DNA of 64,000 nucleotides, taken from Nereida sp024640765 (GTDB lineage: Bacteria; Pseudomonadota; Alphaproteobacteria; Rhodobacterales; Rhodobacteraceae). Below, piece after piece: positions 8,480-17,291 of the stretch. The notes under the pieces were generated by a model. The model saw only the letters and a program-made list of their open reading frames with translations. It made no database searches and was not told the DNA's origin. The translations under genes and the position numbers were made by a program. The first letter of the stretch is position 1. Each line of letters starts with the position of its first letter. The stretch is taken from NCBI GenBank assembly GCA_024640765.1, contig JAHEEK010000012.1, forward strand, positions 1-64,000. Reading direction: 5' to 3'.

Positions 8480-9544
8480 ATGTCCAATGACATCCCCACA
8501 TCCCCGCAATCATTGAGCTATGCTGACGCTGGCGTTGATATCGACGCAGGCAACGCTTTGGTCGAACGGATCAAGCCCGCCGCGAAGTCTACCAACCGTG
8601 CTGGCGTGATGGCTGGCTTGGGCGGGTTTGGTGGTCTGTTTGACCTCAAGGCGGCGGGTTATAGCGATCCAATTTTGGTTGCGGCGACAGATGGTGTTGG
8701 CACGAAACTGCGGATTGCGATTGATACAGGCAACGTTGACGGTGTTGGCATCGATCTGGTGGCAATGTGCGTGAACGATTTGATTTGCCAAGGCGCAGAG
8801 CCGCTTTTCTTTTTGGACTACTTCGCAACAGGCAAGCTTGAGCTTGATAGCGCTGCGCGCATCATCGAGGGAATTGCCGCCGGCTGTAAGGCCAGCGGAT
8901 GTGCCTTGATCGGTGGTGAAACTGCCGAAATGCCCGGCATGTATGAGGGCGGTGATTTTGACCTTGCGGGTTTTGCTGTTGGCGCGATGGAGCGTGGCGT
9001 AAGCCTACCTGCTGATATCCAGCCGGGTGATATTCTGCTGGGTCTTGCCAGTGACGGTGTGCATTCAAATGGCTTCTCGCTTGTGCGCAAAATCGTCGAA
9101 GTGTCAGGCCTTGGTTGGGACGATGTATGTCCTTGGGACGCAAGCCAGACCCTTGGTGCTGCGCTTTTGACGCCAACGCGGCTCTATGTGCAAAGCACTT
9201 TGGCGGCCTTCAAAGCCGGTAAAGTTCAAGGTCTTGCCCATATCACTGGCGGCGGACTTACCGAGAACTTGCCCCGCGTTCTGCCAGAAGGCTGTGCCGC
9301 GCAAGTTGATCTTGATGCGTGGGACTTACCACCGGTTTTCAAATGGCTTGCCCAAGAAGGTCAGATGCACGCAGCCGAGCTTTTGAAAACATTCAACTCC
9401 GGCATTGGCATGGTGGCTGTTGTGCGCGAGGCCGATGTGGCAGACGCGGTACGTATTCTGGCCGAGCACGGCGAGATTGTTGTGCCCCTTGGTCAAGTTA
9501 CCGAAGGCGATGGTCAGGTTTACTACTCCGGCGCCATCGCGTGA
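8480..9544 (+). CDS. purM: Phosphoribosylformylglycinamidine cyclo-ligase
   Basis: AIR synthetase (354 residues) catalyses ATP-dependent closure of the imidazole ring in purine synthesis. Conserved segments include SYADAGVDIDAGNALV, ATDGVGTKLRIA, CVNDLICQGAEPLFFLDY, GGETAEMPGMY and HITGGGLTENLPRVLP. Length is normal. It overlaps purN by four bases (GTGA), so the two are translationally coupled. Confidence 0.98.
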   Translation: MSNDIPTSPQSLSYADAGVDIDAGNALVERIKPAAKSTNRAGVMAGLGGFGGLFDLKAAGYSDPILVAATDGVGTKLRIAIDTGNVDGVGIDLVAMCVNDLICQGAEPLFFLDYFATGKLELDSAARIIEGIAAGCKASGCALIGGETAEMPGMYEGGDFDLAGFAVGAMERGVSLPADIQPGDILLGLASDGVHSNGFSLVRKIVEVSGLGWDDVCPWDASQTLGAALLTPTRLYVQSTLAAFKAGKVQGLAHITGGGLTENLPRVLPEGCAAQVDLDAWDLPPVFKWLAQEGQMHAAELLKTFNSGIGMVAVVREADVADAVRILAEHGEIVVPLGQVTEGDGQVYYSGAIA

Positions 9545-10146
9545 GCAAAGCTGAACGGGATGTAGACCGCCTGCGCGTGGCGATTTTGATCTCTGGCGGG
9601 GGCTCAAACATGATGACTTTGCTCGATGACATGGGACGTGACGATCATCTTGCAACACCGGTGATCGTAATCGCCAACCGTCCCGATGCAGGCGGGCTGG
9701 CAAAGGCGCCCGCGAACGGTGTTGCAGCACAGTGTATCGATCACAAAGCTTTCGACAGCCGTTCAGAATTTGAAGATGCGCTGCATAGGGCGCTGCTTGA
9801 TGCGGCTACTGATCTAATTTGCTTGGCGGGCTTTATGCGTATTCTAAGCGCTGAGTTTGTGGCAAAGTGGGAGGGGCGTATTCTTAATATCCACCCATCT
9901 CTTTTGCCGAAATACAAAGGTCTTCATACCCATGCTCGCGCCATTGAGGCGGGCGATGATCTGCACGGATGTACAGTGCATCACGTAACTGCCGCCCTTG
10001 ATGATGGGCCGATTATTGGCCAAGCGACCGTGCGGATTGCAGCAGATGACACGCCAGAAAGCCTTGCGGCCAAAGTGTTGGTTCAAGAGCATCTGCTCTA
10101 TCCCAAAGCGCTACGGATCGCGTGTGAAAGTATAATACAGAATTAA
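9541..10146 (+). CDS. purN: Phosphoribosylglycinamide formyltransferase
   Basis: GAR transformylase (201 residues) transfers a formyl group from 10-formyl-THF. The start is the GTG at 9541 overlapping the purM stop; a longer in-frame extension inside purM is not real. The family features are visible: ILISGGGSNM near the N-terminus, the catalytic segment ILNIHPSLLPKYKG with the Asn-His pair, and HHVTAALDDGPIIGQ. Confidence 0.97.
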   Translation: MSKAERDVDRLRVAILISGGGSNMMTLLDDMGRDDHLATPVIVIANRPDAGGLAKAPANGVAAQCIDHKAFDSRSEFEDALHRALLDAATDLICLAGFMRILSAEFVAKWEGRILNIHPSLLPKYKGLHTHARAIEAGDDLHGCTVHHVTAALDDGPIIGQATVRIAADDTPESLAAKVLVQEHLLYPKALRIACESIIQN

Positions 10147-10234
10147 GACATGAAAATCGGCTTGGAGATGTGGCCGGAAATGGCTACACAAGGTGAACTT
10201 CGGGACGTCCCCGACAACTAAAGAACGGCCGCAC

Positions 10235-11401
10235 ATGCGCACATTGACCACCACCAAAGCTTTATCTGAATTTTGCGCCAGCGCACGTGAGTGTGAGTAC
10301 GTTACAATCGACACTGAGTTTTTGCGCGAACGGACGTATTACTCAAAGCTTTGCCTGATCCAGATGGCCTATCGCGGTGAGAAGGGTGCGGACGCTGTGC
10401 TGATTGATCCGCTGGTGGATGATTTGTCGCTTGAGCCGCTCTATGATCTGTTCCGTGACACCTCTGTCGTCAAAGTGTTTCACGCCGCCCGTCAAGACCT
10501 TGAGATTTTCTTTGTGGATGCCAAAGTTTTCCCAGAGCCACTTTTTGATACACAAGTGGCGGCAATGGTTTGCGGTTTTGGTGAGCAGGTGGGCTATGAG
10601 ACGCTTGTCCGCAAAATCGCACGTCAAGCGCTTGATAAGTCGTCACGGTTTACGGATTGGTCACGCCGACCTCTAAGCGATGCGCAGAAAACCTATGCGC
10701 TCGCGGATGTCACCCATTTGCGCGATATCTACGAGTTTCTTAAAGTTGAGATTGAAAAATCCAGCAGAACCAAGTGGGTAGAGGAAGAACTTGAAGTTCT
10801 TACAACGCCTGAAACATATATTATTGAGCCGCAAAACGCATGGGCGCGCATCAAAACACGCACGCAATCAGGCCGCTTTATGGCGCTGGTTCAAACCCTT
10901 GCAGAGTTTCGTGAAGGATATGCGCAAAGCAAAAATGTGCCGCGCAACCGCATCATGAAAGATGACGCGCTGCTTGAGATGGCCTCTTTAAAACCGACTT
11001 CGCACAAAGAGTTGAATGGCGCACGTCTGCTGCAACGCGATGCCCGCCGTGGTGACATTGCCGATGGTATTCTGGCCGCTGTTGCAAAAGGCATCGCGAT
11101 GCCAGCGGATAAAGCACCCAAGATTGCAAAGGCGAATTCGAACATCCAAGTGAACCCTGCGCTGGCGGATCTGCTTCGCGTGTTGTTGAAGGCAAAATGC
11201 GATACTGCGGGGGTTGCGCAAAAGCTTGTGGCCAACGCAGCTGAGCTTGATGCAATCGCGGCGGGTGAGCGTGATTTGCCATCATTGCGCGGATGGCGCG
11301 CCGAGGTATTTGGTCAAGATGCCCTGCGTTTGAGCGAAGGCAAAGTGGCGCTTGCAACCCAGCGCGACAAAGTTGTCACCATTGAGCTTGACGCTGTCTA
11401 A
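10235..11401 (+). CDS. rnd: Ribonuclease D
   Basis: RNase D (388 residues from ATG 10235; an in-frame ATG at 10193 would add 14 residues that do not resemble the family) trims tRNA 3' ends. DEDD exonuclease motifs are visible: IDTEFLRERTYY (Exo I), VFHAARQDLEIFF (Exo II) and YALADVTHLRDIY (Exo III). HRDC domains follow (AEFREGYAQSKNVPRNRIMKDDALLEM and a degenerate C-terminal one). Confidence 0.93.
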   Translation: MRTLTTTKALSEFCASARECEYVTIDTEFLRERTYYSKLCLIQMAYRGEKGADAVLIDPLVDDLSLEPLYDLFRDTSVVKVFHAARQDLEIFFVDAKVFPEPLFDTQVAAMVCGFGEQVGYETLVRKIARQALDKSSRFTDWSRRPLSDAQKTYALADVTHLRDIYEFLKVEIEKSSRTKWVEEELEVLTTPETYIIEPQNAWARIKTRTQSGRFMALVQTLAEFREGYAQSKNVPRNRIMKDDALLEMASLKPTSHKELNGARLLQRDARRGDIADGILAAVAKGIAMPADKAPKIAKANSNIQVNPALADLLRVLLKAKCDTAGVAQKLVANAAELDAIAAGERDLPSLRGWRAEVFGQDALRLSEGKVALATQRDKVVTIELDAV

Positions 11402-11413
11402 GCGGCTAATTCT

Positions 11414-11884
11414 TTAGAGGCGAGTGCGGCGTACGTTGTCTTGGCCGCGTACCTCAATAGCTGTGATGCCTTGCAGGGCAACGTCAGACACAAACGTACC
11501 CACAGTGATTTCCCGTGATGGCGCGCTGCCGCCAGGTGCACCGGGGCGAGGCGGCACAACTCTAAACTCAAACGCAAGCAAGCCACGCGTCTCGGTCTCA
11601 ACCTCGATCAACTCAGCAGTGTGAAAACCTTGGGTCTGTGGCAGGCCGGTCGCGCGCACAATGGCACCGCCGGGCGCGCGTTCGATCCGCATATCAGCAA
11701 CTTGCGAAATAAGGGGACGGATGTCTTTTGCGGTTTCCAACGCACCTTCGGGTGTCAGCCGTTCTTCCTGCCGCTCGTAGTTGAACCAATTCATCGGGTT
11801 CACGCGGCTTTCTCGAATGCTTCCACAGGCGGTTAAGCTGACGGCGGCAGTAACGAACACGGCAGATTTAATGATGCGGCGCAT
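11414..11884 (-). CDS. Putative lipoprotein, unknown function
   Basis: The 156-residue protein starts with a type II signal peptide and lipobox (VSLTACGS, Cys20), so it should be lipid-anchored. After the anchor there is a conserved-looking SRVNPMNWF segment and a beta-rich domain. I do not recognise a characterised family. It is convergent with rnd, with a 12-bp gap. Confidence 0.75.
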   Translation of the reverse strand: MRRIIKSAVFVTAAVSLTACGSIRESRVNPMNWFNYERQEERLTPEGALETAKDIRPLISQVADMRIERAPGGAIVRATGLPQTQGFHTAELIEVETETRGLLAFEFRVVPPRPGAPGGSAPSREITVGTFVSDVALQGITAIEVRGQDNVRRTRL

Positions 11885-12033
11885 GAAAACCCTATACGTT
11901 GCGGCGCGAAAATGCGCCTTTATTTGCTATCTGATCAGTTCGGGTTTGAAAACCCTGCGAAAAGCTTGATTGCCCCTAGACGGAGGCGGGACTGCGACTT
12001 ACCTCATCCTCAAGAGAAGCAAAGGAGCCGGTC

Positions 12034-12462
12034 ATGGCAGCACAAGAATTTGAAGAGTTGGCGGAAACGTTTGAATTTCTGGATGATTGGGAAGACCGGT
12101 ATCGCCATGTCATTGACATGGGGAAAAGCCTGCCGCCTTTGGACCCTGCATTTCAGGTCGACGCGACAAAAGTTGATGGGTGCGCAAGCCAAGTATGGTT
12201 GCGCCCAATGATCCAAGGGGCTGGCCCAGATGCGGCGTTCGAGTTTGAGGGCGATAGTGATGCGATGATCGTCAAAGGCCTGATTGCGGTGCTGCACACA
12301 CTTTATGCGGGGCGCACAGTTGCGGATGTGGGTAACGTTGATGCACTTTCTGAGTTGGGGCGTCTTGGCTTGAACGATCACCTGTCTGCGCAGCGGTCAA
12401 ACGGTGTGCGCGCGATGGTCGAACGGATACGGTTGGTGTCTGCAGAGGCGGCTGCCGGCTAA
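12034..12462 (+). CDS. sufE: SufE cysteine desulfurase sulfur acceptor
   Basis: The 142-residue protein has the SufE fold and the active Cys50 in VDGCASQVWL, which accepts persulfide sulfur from SufS and passes it to the SufBCD scaffold for Fe-S assembly. It stands alone here, away from a suf operon. Its 3' end overlaps the convergent DUF1638 gene by four bases. Confidence 0.95.
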   Translation: MAAQEFEELAETFEFLDDWEDRYRHVIDMGKSLPPLDPAFQVDATKVDGCASQVWLRPMIQGAGPDAAFEFEGDSDAMIVKGLIAVLHTLYAGRTVADVGNVDALSELGRLGLNDHLSAQRSNGVRAMVERIRLVSAEAAAG

Positions 12463-13088
12463 GCCTTTGCCCATGATGTGATTGCCCGCTGCATATCGCC
12501 GTAGCCCGTGAAGCGGCGCTCAAAAGCAAGGCCAAGGCGGGTGGCGCAGTCTTTTGCTTTGGCAGTCAACTCTGCATCATCAGTCTGCGCTTGATAGACC
12601 AGCGTTGTGTAGTGCCCAAAATACATGTCCCGCAATTCAGGATGACGATCAAGGCCAAGGGGCTCGATGACGAAAGCATCAAACTGGCGCACCAAAAAGT
12701 CTGTAAGGTAAAAACACGTCATCTCGCCGCGTGCTTCAAACATCGCGTTGCCCTCAAGAAAGCTGTAACAATGCGGTCCGGTTATCATCTCGACCCCAAG
12801 CGTGTCACAGGTTTGTTGCAGTAAGCCCCCCGTGCCGCAGTCCGCGTAAACCACATAGATCTTTTCGTAGGCATTTTGGTGCTGCTCAACCGCCTTTTGG
12901 ACGGCGTCTGGAATATCGGCTGGTGAGTTGTGCAAAATTGCGGGCAGGCACTTCAGGTCCATGTGCGCCCAACCGGCGGTATTGAGAATATCCAAAATCT
13001 CACGAGCAAGGGCACCACAAGCCAACAATAAAATTCGGGCCTCACCAGTTGGCTCAACTCCGTGATCGCGCAAAGTTGCGTCATCCAT
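12459..13088 (-). CDS. DUF1638-family protein
   Basis: The 209-residue protein matches the DUF1638 pattern as I recall it: LLACGALAREIL near the N-terminus, then VVYADCGTGGLL, GPHCYSFLEG and MYFGHYTTLVYQ, with many conserved Cys and His residues. The gene follows a corrinoid protein and a homocysteine methyltransferase on the same strand. This linkage recurs in Rhodobacteraceae. From memory, fitness work on a Phaeobacter split methionine synthase implicated a gene of this family. A role in corrinoid handling or methyl transfer is inference. Confidence 0.8.
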   Translation of the reverse strand: MDDATLRDHGVEPTGEARILLLACGALAREILDILNTAGWAHMDLKCLPAILHNSPADIPDAVQKAVEQHQNAYEKIYVVYADCGTGGLLQQTCDTLGVEMITGPHCYSFLEGNAMFEARGEMTCFYLTDFLVRQFDAFVIEPLGLDRHPELRDMYFGHYTTLVYQAQTDDAELTAKAKDCATRLGLAFERRFTGYGDMQRAITSWAKA

Positions 13089-13109
13089 TATTGCCGCTCC
13101 CTGAAACGA

Positions 13110-13142
13110 AAAGCCCCACCCGAATAATCCGAGCAGGGCTTC
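13110..13142 (-). terminator. Terminator-like hairpin after the corrinoid protein gene
   Basis: On the minus strand AAGCCC pairs with GGGCTT, extended by an inner GCTCG / CGGGT stem, followed by TTTTCGTTT. It lies between the corrinoid gene and DUF1638 and may separate or attenuate their transcription. Confidence 0.6.
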
Positions 13143-13177
13143 TTTCGTTCAAAAATATCCAATTCCAAAAGACTGGC

Positions 13178-13879
13178 TTAACCGGCCGCCATTTGGTTGT
13201 GTTTACGCGCCATGAATGTTTTCGCGGTCTCAACGGCAACGGCCGCATCACGGCAATACGCGTCTGCTCCAATAGCACGGCCAAATTCTTCGTTAAGCGG
13301 CGCACCGCCAACCAGAACTGTGTAATCGTCGCGAATGCCTTTTTCGACCATCGTATCGATAACAACCTTCATGTAAGGCATCGTGGTTGTCAGCAGGGCC
13401 GACATCCCAAGGATATCCGGTTGTTCGGTCTCAAGCGCCTCAAGATAACTTTCGACTGCGTTGTTGATGCCGATGTCAACCACTTCAAAGCCCGCACCTT
13501 CCATCATCATGGATACAAGGTTTTTGCCGATGTCGTGGATATCGCCTTTCACGGTGCCAATAACCATTTTGCCCACTCGCGGCGCGCCAGTTTCAGCAAG
13601 CAGCGGTTTCAGGATGGCCATGCCGCCCTTCATCGCGTTCGCGGCCAGCAACACTTCGGGTACAAACAAAATGCCATCGCGGAAGTCGTGTCCGACAATT
13701 GTCATTCCGCCCACAAGGGCTTCGGTAAGGATGCGGTAGGGTGGCCAATCGCGTGACAACAAAATGTTAACGGATTCCTCAATCTCTTCTTTGAGGCCGT
13801 CGTAAAGATCGTCGAACATTTGTGCGACAAGGTCTTCGTCATTCAAGTCTGACAGGATGATATCGTCTTCTTCGGACAT
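13178..13879 (-). CDS. Corrinoid (cobalamin-binding) protein of a methyltransferase system
   Basis: Start chosen at 13879 (MSEEDDIILS); the upstream in-frame extension to 13936 is unlike the family. The 233-residue protein has a helical cap (B12-binding 2, residues ~15-95) and a Rossmann-type cobalamin domain with the lower-ligand motif GDIHDIGKN (His115), as in MtbC/MtaC proteins and the middle part of MetH. It should carry the methyl group as methylcobalamin between a donor and the neighbouring homocysteine methyltransferase. No pterin-binding or reactivation domain is attached. Confidence 0.92.
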   Translation of the reverse strand: MSEEDDIILSDLNDEDLVAQMFDDLYDGLKEEIEESVNILLSRDWPPYRILTEALVGGMTIVGHDFRDGILFVPEVLLAANAMKGGMAILKPLLAETGAPRVGKMVIGTVKGDIHDIGKNLVSMMMEGAGFEVVDIGINNAVESYLEALETEQPDILGMSALLTTTMPYMKVVIDTMVEKGIRDDYTVLVGGAPLNEEFGRAIGADAYCRDAAVAVETAKTFMARKHNQMAAG

Positions 13880-14028
13880 CCGCGTGATCCTTTGTTGAGG
13901 CGCAAAACGAAAAAAAGCGCAGCGGGGATTTTTCATTAGTATTCCAACAAACTTTCAAAAACCGTTGGCACAATTACGACATGAGTTGCATCCGGTGCGA
14001 CCGATTGTCATCCAGGGTCGATTTTGCG

Positions 14029-15051
14029 CTATGCGGCGGGGCGTCTGCGGCGCTTTGTACTGCGTGCTTTAGGCGCGTTGCCGTCTGTGCCGTCTGAGGC
14101 CGATGAGAACCCGCCCAATGCCGCGGCGATTGCCTCGTGGCTCGGCGCGTCGCTGCGAGGGCGTTCGTCAAGGGCGGCCCGCATTGCTTTGAGATGCTCA
14201 GGCGTTGTGCCGCAACATCCGCCAATAATCTTGGCGCCGCTATCGCGCGCAAGACTGGCGTAATCGGCCATGAGTTCAGGCGTGCCGTCATAATGGATAT
14301 GCCCATCGTGATACTTTGGAATACCTGCGTTGCCTTTGGCGATAAGAGGATGCTGCGGGTGTTCTGCCGCCAAACCTTGAACTGTGCGCAACAAATCCGA
14401 CGCCCCCACGCCGCAGTTTGCCCCGAAGGCAACAGGCGGGTTTTCAAGTTTAAGCGTTTTGCGGACCATGTCTTTGGTTGTGATGCCCATCATTGTGCGA
14501 CCTGCGGTGTCAAAACTCATCGTGCCGCACCACGGCAGATCCGCTAGAGCAAAGGCTTTTGAGGCCGCGGCAAATTCTTCAAACGCGCTAATGGTTTCGA
14601 CCCACGCGACGTCTGCACCACCGGCTTTCAGGCCTTCCGCTTGCTCGTGAAACATCTCCACAGCCAGGTCGAAGGTCAGCGTGCCCATGGGGGCCATGAT
14701 GTCGCCGGTAGGACCGACAGAGCCAGCTACGATGACTTTGCGATCCGTCACTTTGTCAGCGACCTCACGCCCGAGTTCTGCTCCGAGCTTATTGAGCTCA
14801 AACACCCGCGATTGGGCGTTGTGCAATTTGAGCCGGCTGGCGTTGCCACCGAACGTATTGGTTAAGAATAGATCGCTGCCTGCGTTGACCGCACCGGCAT
14901 AGAGGGCCGTGATACGGTCGGGGTGATCGACGTTCCATAGTTCTGGCGGATCACCGGCGCTGAGCCCCATGTTGAAAAGGTTCGTTCCCGTTGCGCCATC
15001 GGCAAGCAGCCAATCGCGATTTTGAAGAAGGGTTGTTAAGGGATTGCTCAT
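14029..15051 (-). CDS. bmt: Homocysteine S-methyltransferase family protein (betaine-homocysteine methyltransferase-like)
   Basis: The 340-residue TIM-barrel enzyme has the family's zinc ligands in GANCGVG and GGCCGTTPEHL and the N-terminal DGATGTNLFNMG motif. It should transfer a methyl group to homocysteine to form methionine. Rhodobacteraceae versions are annotated as betaine-homocysteine methyltransferase, but the adjacent corrinoid protein suggests a split MetH with methylcobalamin as donor. The last ~25 residues are a basic Lys/Arg tail (KARSTKRRRRPAA) outside the catalytic core. Inverted repeats lie just upstream. Confidence 0.9.
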   Translation of the reverse strand: MSNPLTTLLQNRDWLLADGATGTNLFNMGLSAGDPPELWNVDHPDRITALYAGAVNAGSDLFLTNTFGGNASRLKLHNAQSRVFELNKLGAELGREVADKVTDRKVIVAGSVGPTGDIMAPMGTLTFDLAVEMFHEQAEGLKAGGADVAWVETISAFEEFAAASKAFALADLPWCGTMSFDTAGRTMMGITTKDMVRKTLKLENPPVAFGANCGVGASDLLRTVQGLAAEHPQHPLIAKGNAGIPKYHDGHIHYDGTPELMADYASLARDSGAKIIGGCCGTTPEHLKAMRAALDERPRSDAPSHEAIAAALGGFSSASDGTDGNAPKARSTKRRRRPAA

Positions 15052-15106
15052 CAGGACGCGCCTCGTGACTGGGTGTATCCTGCTAGTGCCACGTTACCGT
15101 ATTTAA

Positions 15107-15138
15107 ATGAAGTTCATAATTCTCATGTTGATTATGAG
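15107..15138. promoter_or_regulatory. Overlapping inverted repeats upstream of bmt
   Basis: Within the 96-bp gap between the mprF-like stop and the bmt start, ATGAAGTTCAT (15107-15117) is a near-palindrome with a 1-nt centre. It overlaps a TCATAAT-N10-ATTATGA repeat (15114-15137), with CTCAT/ATGAG nested inside. This looks like an operator; a link to methionine control is inferred from the downstream gene. Confidence 0.4.
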
Positions 15139-15147
15139 GTGTGTGCT

Positions 15148-17046
15148 TTAGCTGGCAGACCGAATGGCGCGCAAAACTTCGGCGCCACCTATTGCGAGTG
15201 CACGTCTGGATGGCGCACAGAGATAGAGCGGTTTCCAAGAAGGGCCAAAGCATGATTTGAATTGCCGCAGGCCTTGGTTCTTCAAAGGTCTCAGGACGCG
15301 GTGTAGCCATGTTTGCTCGGCCTTGGGAGGGGGCGCAGAGGCAAGTGAAACTGCATAAACACCGCTGTCATGTGCATCGCGCAGCGCTTGGGTGATCATC
15401 GCATGGGTCGTACCGGTTGGTGCGTTTGGATGTGCCCGAAGAAGGTCTAGGGTCCAGTGGCGGCTGTTACCGCTCTCTGGATCAACATCACCTGCGTGAA
15501 AGCTGATGAATCCGACCAGTTTACCGTTTTTATGGGCCAGAAACACGATTTGCTCCGCCATCCATTCGGTGCAAAAGGTCCCCATAGAAAAGCCGTATTC
15601 GCGAGCGTTTTGAGCAACCCATGCTGCGTTAAGCGCCTCCATTTGCACGGCAGGCAGGGTGGAATATGCATTGGTAATGACCACGTTTTCCTGGGTGGCG
15701 GACTTCAGTTTGCGGCGCAATTGACGGAAATTTGACCCAGCTGTGTTGAACGGCGTGCGTGTGTCAACAATCGCATCATCGGACATGTGCAGGACTTGCC
15801 AGCCGTTGTTGCGTGCCCGCTGCGCGGTCTGCGCGTTACACTTGTAGATTACTGCGTGGTGGCCCGTTTGCAGGGCCGCTTTGCGCAGCGCCTCAAAATC
15901 TATGGGCCGTGCCGGACCTGACAGGGGATCAAACAGAGCGACCAACGCGGATGTAAGGCGGCGCACCAGCCATTTGGGGCGGTGGTTCGCTGCTGTATAA
16001 ACGGCTTCGCTTTCAGGGTGGCGCATCAACAGGCTTTCGCTGCGTGCTGCAGCATAGGCCGCGTGCAAGGCATCGTTGTTTGGACGCTCGGCGTAAAAGC
16101 TGTTGGCGGGCGCAAAGCCCTTAATAATTCCGACCAGTACTGCGGCGATCATGGCTGGTGTTGCGTAATAAACCACGCGGAATGCGATAAGACTGATCAT
16201 GACTTCTGGCGCATTGGTAGTCACAAAAGCAGCCAAGATAGCAAGGTCAAACGGCCCCAAACCCGATGGAGTGTTCGACAAAAGCGCCACGCCAAGTGCA
16301 GCCATGTAGATGGGGTATAGGTGCCAAAGCCCGATCGTAACGCTGTCTGGCAAAAGCACCCACAAAGCGGCTGCAGCCGCGAGTGTGTCAACGGCTGCGC
16401 AGATCATCAACCATGCCCAGTCACGTTTTTGGGGCACGGCTAAATCAGACAGCCTATCGGTTAACCGTGCTGGAATGACGTCCATCCGCCAAAGCGCCCA
16501 AGCGCCGGCCATAACGGCAATAGCGCCTAACTCCGCCACCAAAACATATGCGTTGTGCGCAAAGATAGCAGAGCCAAGCGCAGTAAGAATGCCCCACATC
16601 ATAATGAAGCTAAGTGCGACGCATGCCGTTAGCATGCCCGTTGTGCGCACTGTCATTGGCCCCACCACTTGCCAACGTATAAACGCACCGATGAACGCGC
16701 TTGCGCCCAACGCTTGACCAAGTGCAACGGCCATGAAGCCGCTTCGCCGCGCAAGTTGCCGGCTGATACCCGTGCGCAAAACACGGTGCCAGACTGCATC
16801 ATAGCCCGCCACCGCGGACAGACTTACGGCAGTGAAACCATACGCAATGATCCAATTGAGCAGGCCGATTTCTGAAAAGGCACGCGTAAGTTCATCCCAC
16901 GTGGGAAGGCCCGCAAATTGACTGATCCACCAGATACAAAGCCCTGTAATCCCTAGCGGCGCAATTCGGCGGGCAATGTCTTGCAGCCGCCAGCGTCGCG
17001 GCGCTGATTGGGTGTTGGGCAAGGTGGTGCTCACATATTTCTCCAA
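15148..17046 (-). CDS. mprF: MprF-like bifunctional flippase/aminoacyl-phosphatidylglycerol synthase
   Basis: The 632-residue protein has an N-terminal lysylphosphatidylglycerol-synthase membrane domain with about eight hydrophobic segments (residues ~30-330, including SNTPSGLGPFDLAIL, the conserved loop of this family). A cytosolic DUF2156 GNAT-like domain follows (~365-620). MprF enzymes transfer Lys or Ala from tRNA to phosphatidylglycerol and flip the product, reducing surface charge. The protein is shorter than the ~840-residue Firmicutes MprF because it has fewer membrane helices. The amino acid used cannot be told from sequence. Confidence 0.85.
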   Translation of the reverse strand: MEKYVSTTLPNTQSAPRRWRLQDIARRIAPLGITGLCIWWISQFAGLPTWDELTRAFSEIGLLNWIIAYGFTAVSLSAVAGYDAVWHRVLRTGISRQLARRSGFMAVALGQALGASAFIGAFIRWQVVGPMTVRTTGMLTACVALSFIMMWGILTALGSAIFAHNAYVLVAELGAIAVMAGAWALWRMDVIPARLTDRLSDLAVPQKRDWAWLMICAAVDTLAAAAALWVLLPDSVTIGLWHLYPIYMAALGVALLSNTPSGLGPFDLAILAAFVTTNAPEVMISLIAFRVVYYATPAMIAAVLVGIIKGFAPANSFYAERPNNDALHAAYAAARSESLLMRHPESEAVYTAANHRPKWLVRRLTSALVALFDPLSGPARPIDFEALRKAALQTGHHAVIYKCNAQTAQRARNNGWQVLHMSDDAIVDTRTPFNTAGSNFRQLRRKLKSATQENVVITNAYSTLPAVQMEALNAAWVAQNAREYGFSMGTFCTEWMAEQIVFLAHKNGKLVGFISFHAGDVDPESGNSRHWTLDLLRAHPNAPTGTTHAMITQALRDAHDSGVYAVSLASAPPPKAEQTWLHRVLRPLKNQGLRQFKSCFGPSWKPLYLCAPSRRALAIGGAEVLRAIRSAS

Positions 17047-17291
17047 AGTATTTCGGCCACAGGCGCAACCGGTGCCGGCTGTATCCGGCCGACCTTAGGG
17101 CGTCTTGTCTAAACAACAAAATAAAGACTTCAATCGCCCAGAAGATAAAATGCCTCAAATTGTCCCTTTTGCCATTTGGCTATGTTTCGTGGTGCTTGCG
17201 AGGACGCATTAGTTGGCGTATGAGGAGCGCAAATATCGGGGTATGGGCGATGATGTCCCAAAAGACCCGATCGGAACGGAGACCCCGCACG

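Noticed and set aside
13049..13756. ORF of 235 codons opposite the corrinoid protein gene
   Set aside because: Shadow frame covering the certain cobalamin-binding gene; no signal or motif.
15052..15147. SAM-type riboswitch before the homocysteine methyltransferase gene
   Set aside because: ACGTGGCA resembles a piece of the SAM/SAH aptamer, but I could not form the required pseudoknot with the ribosome site, and the AGCTAAA segment is the end of the mprF-like gene. A covariance search would settle it.
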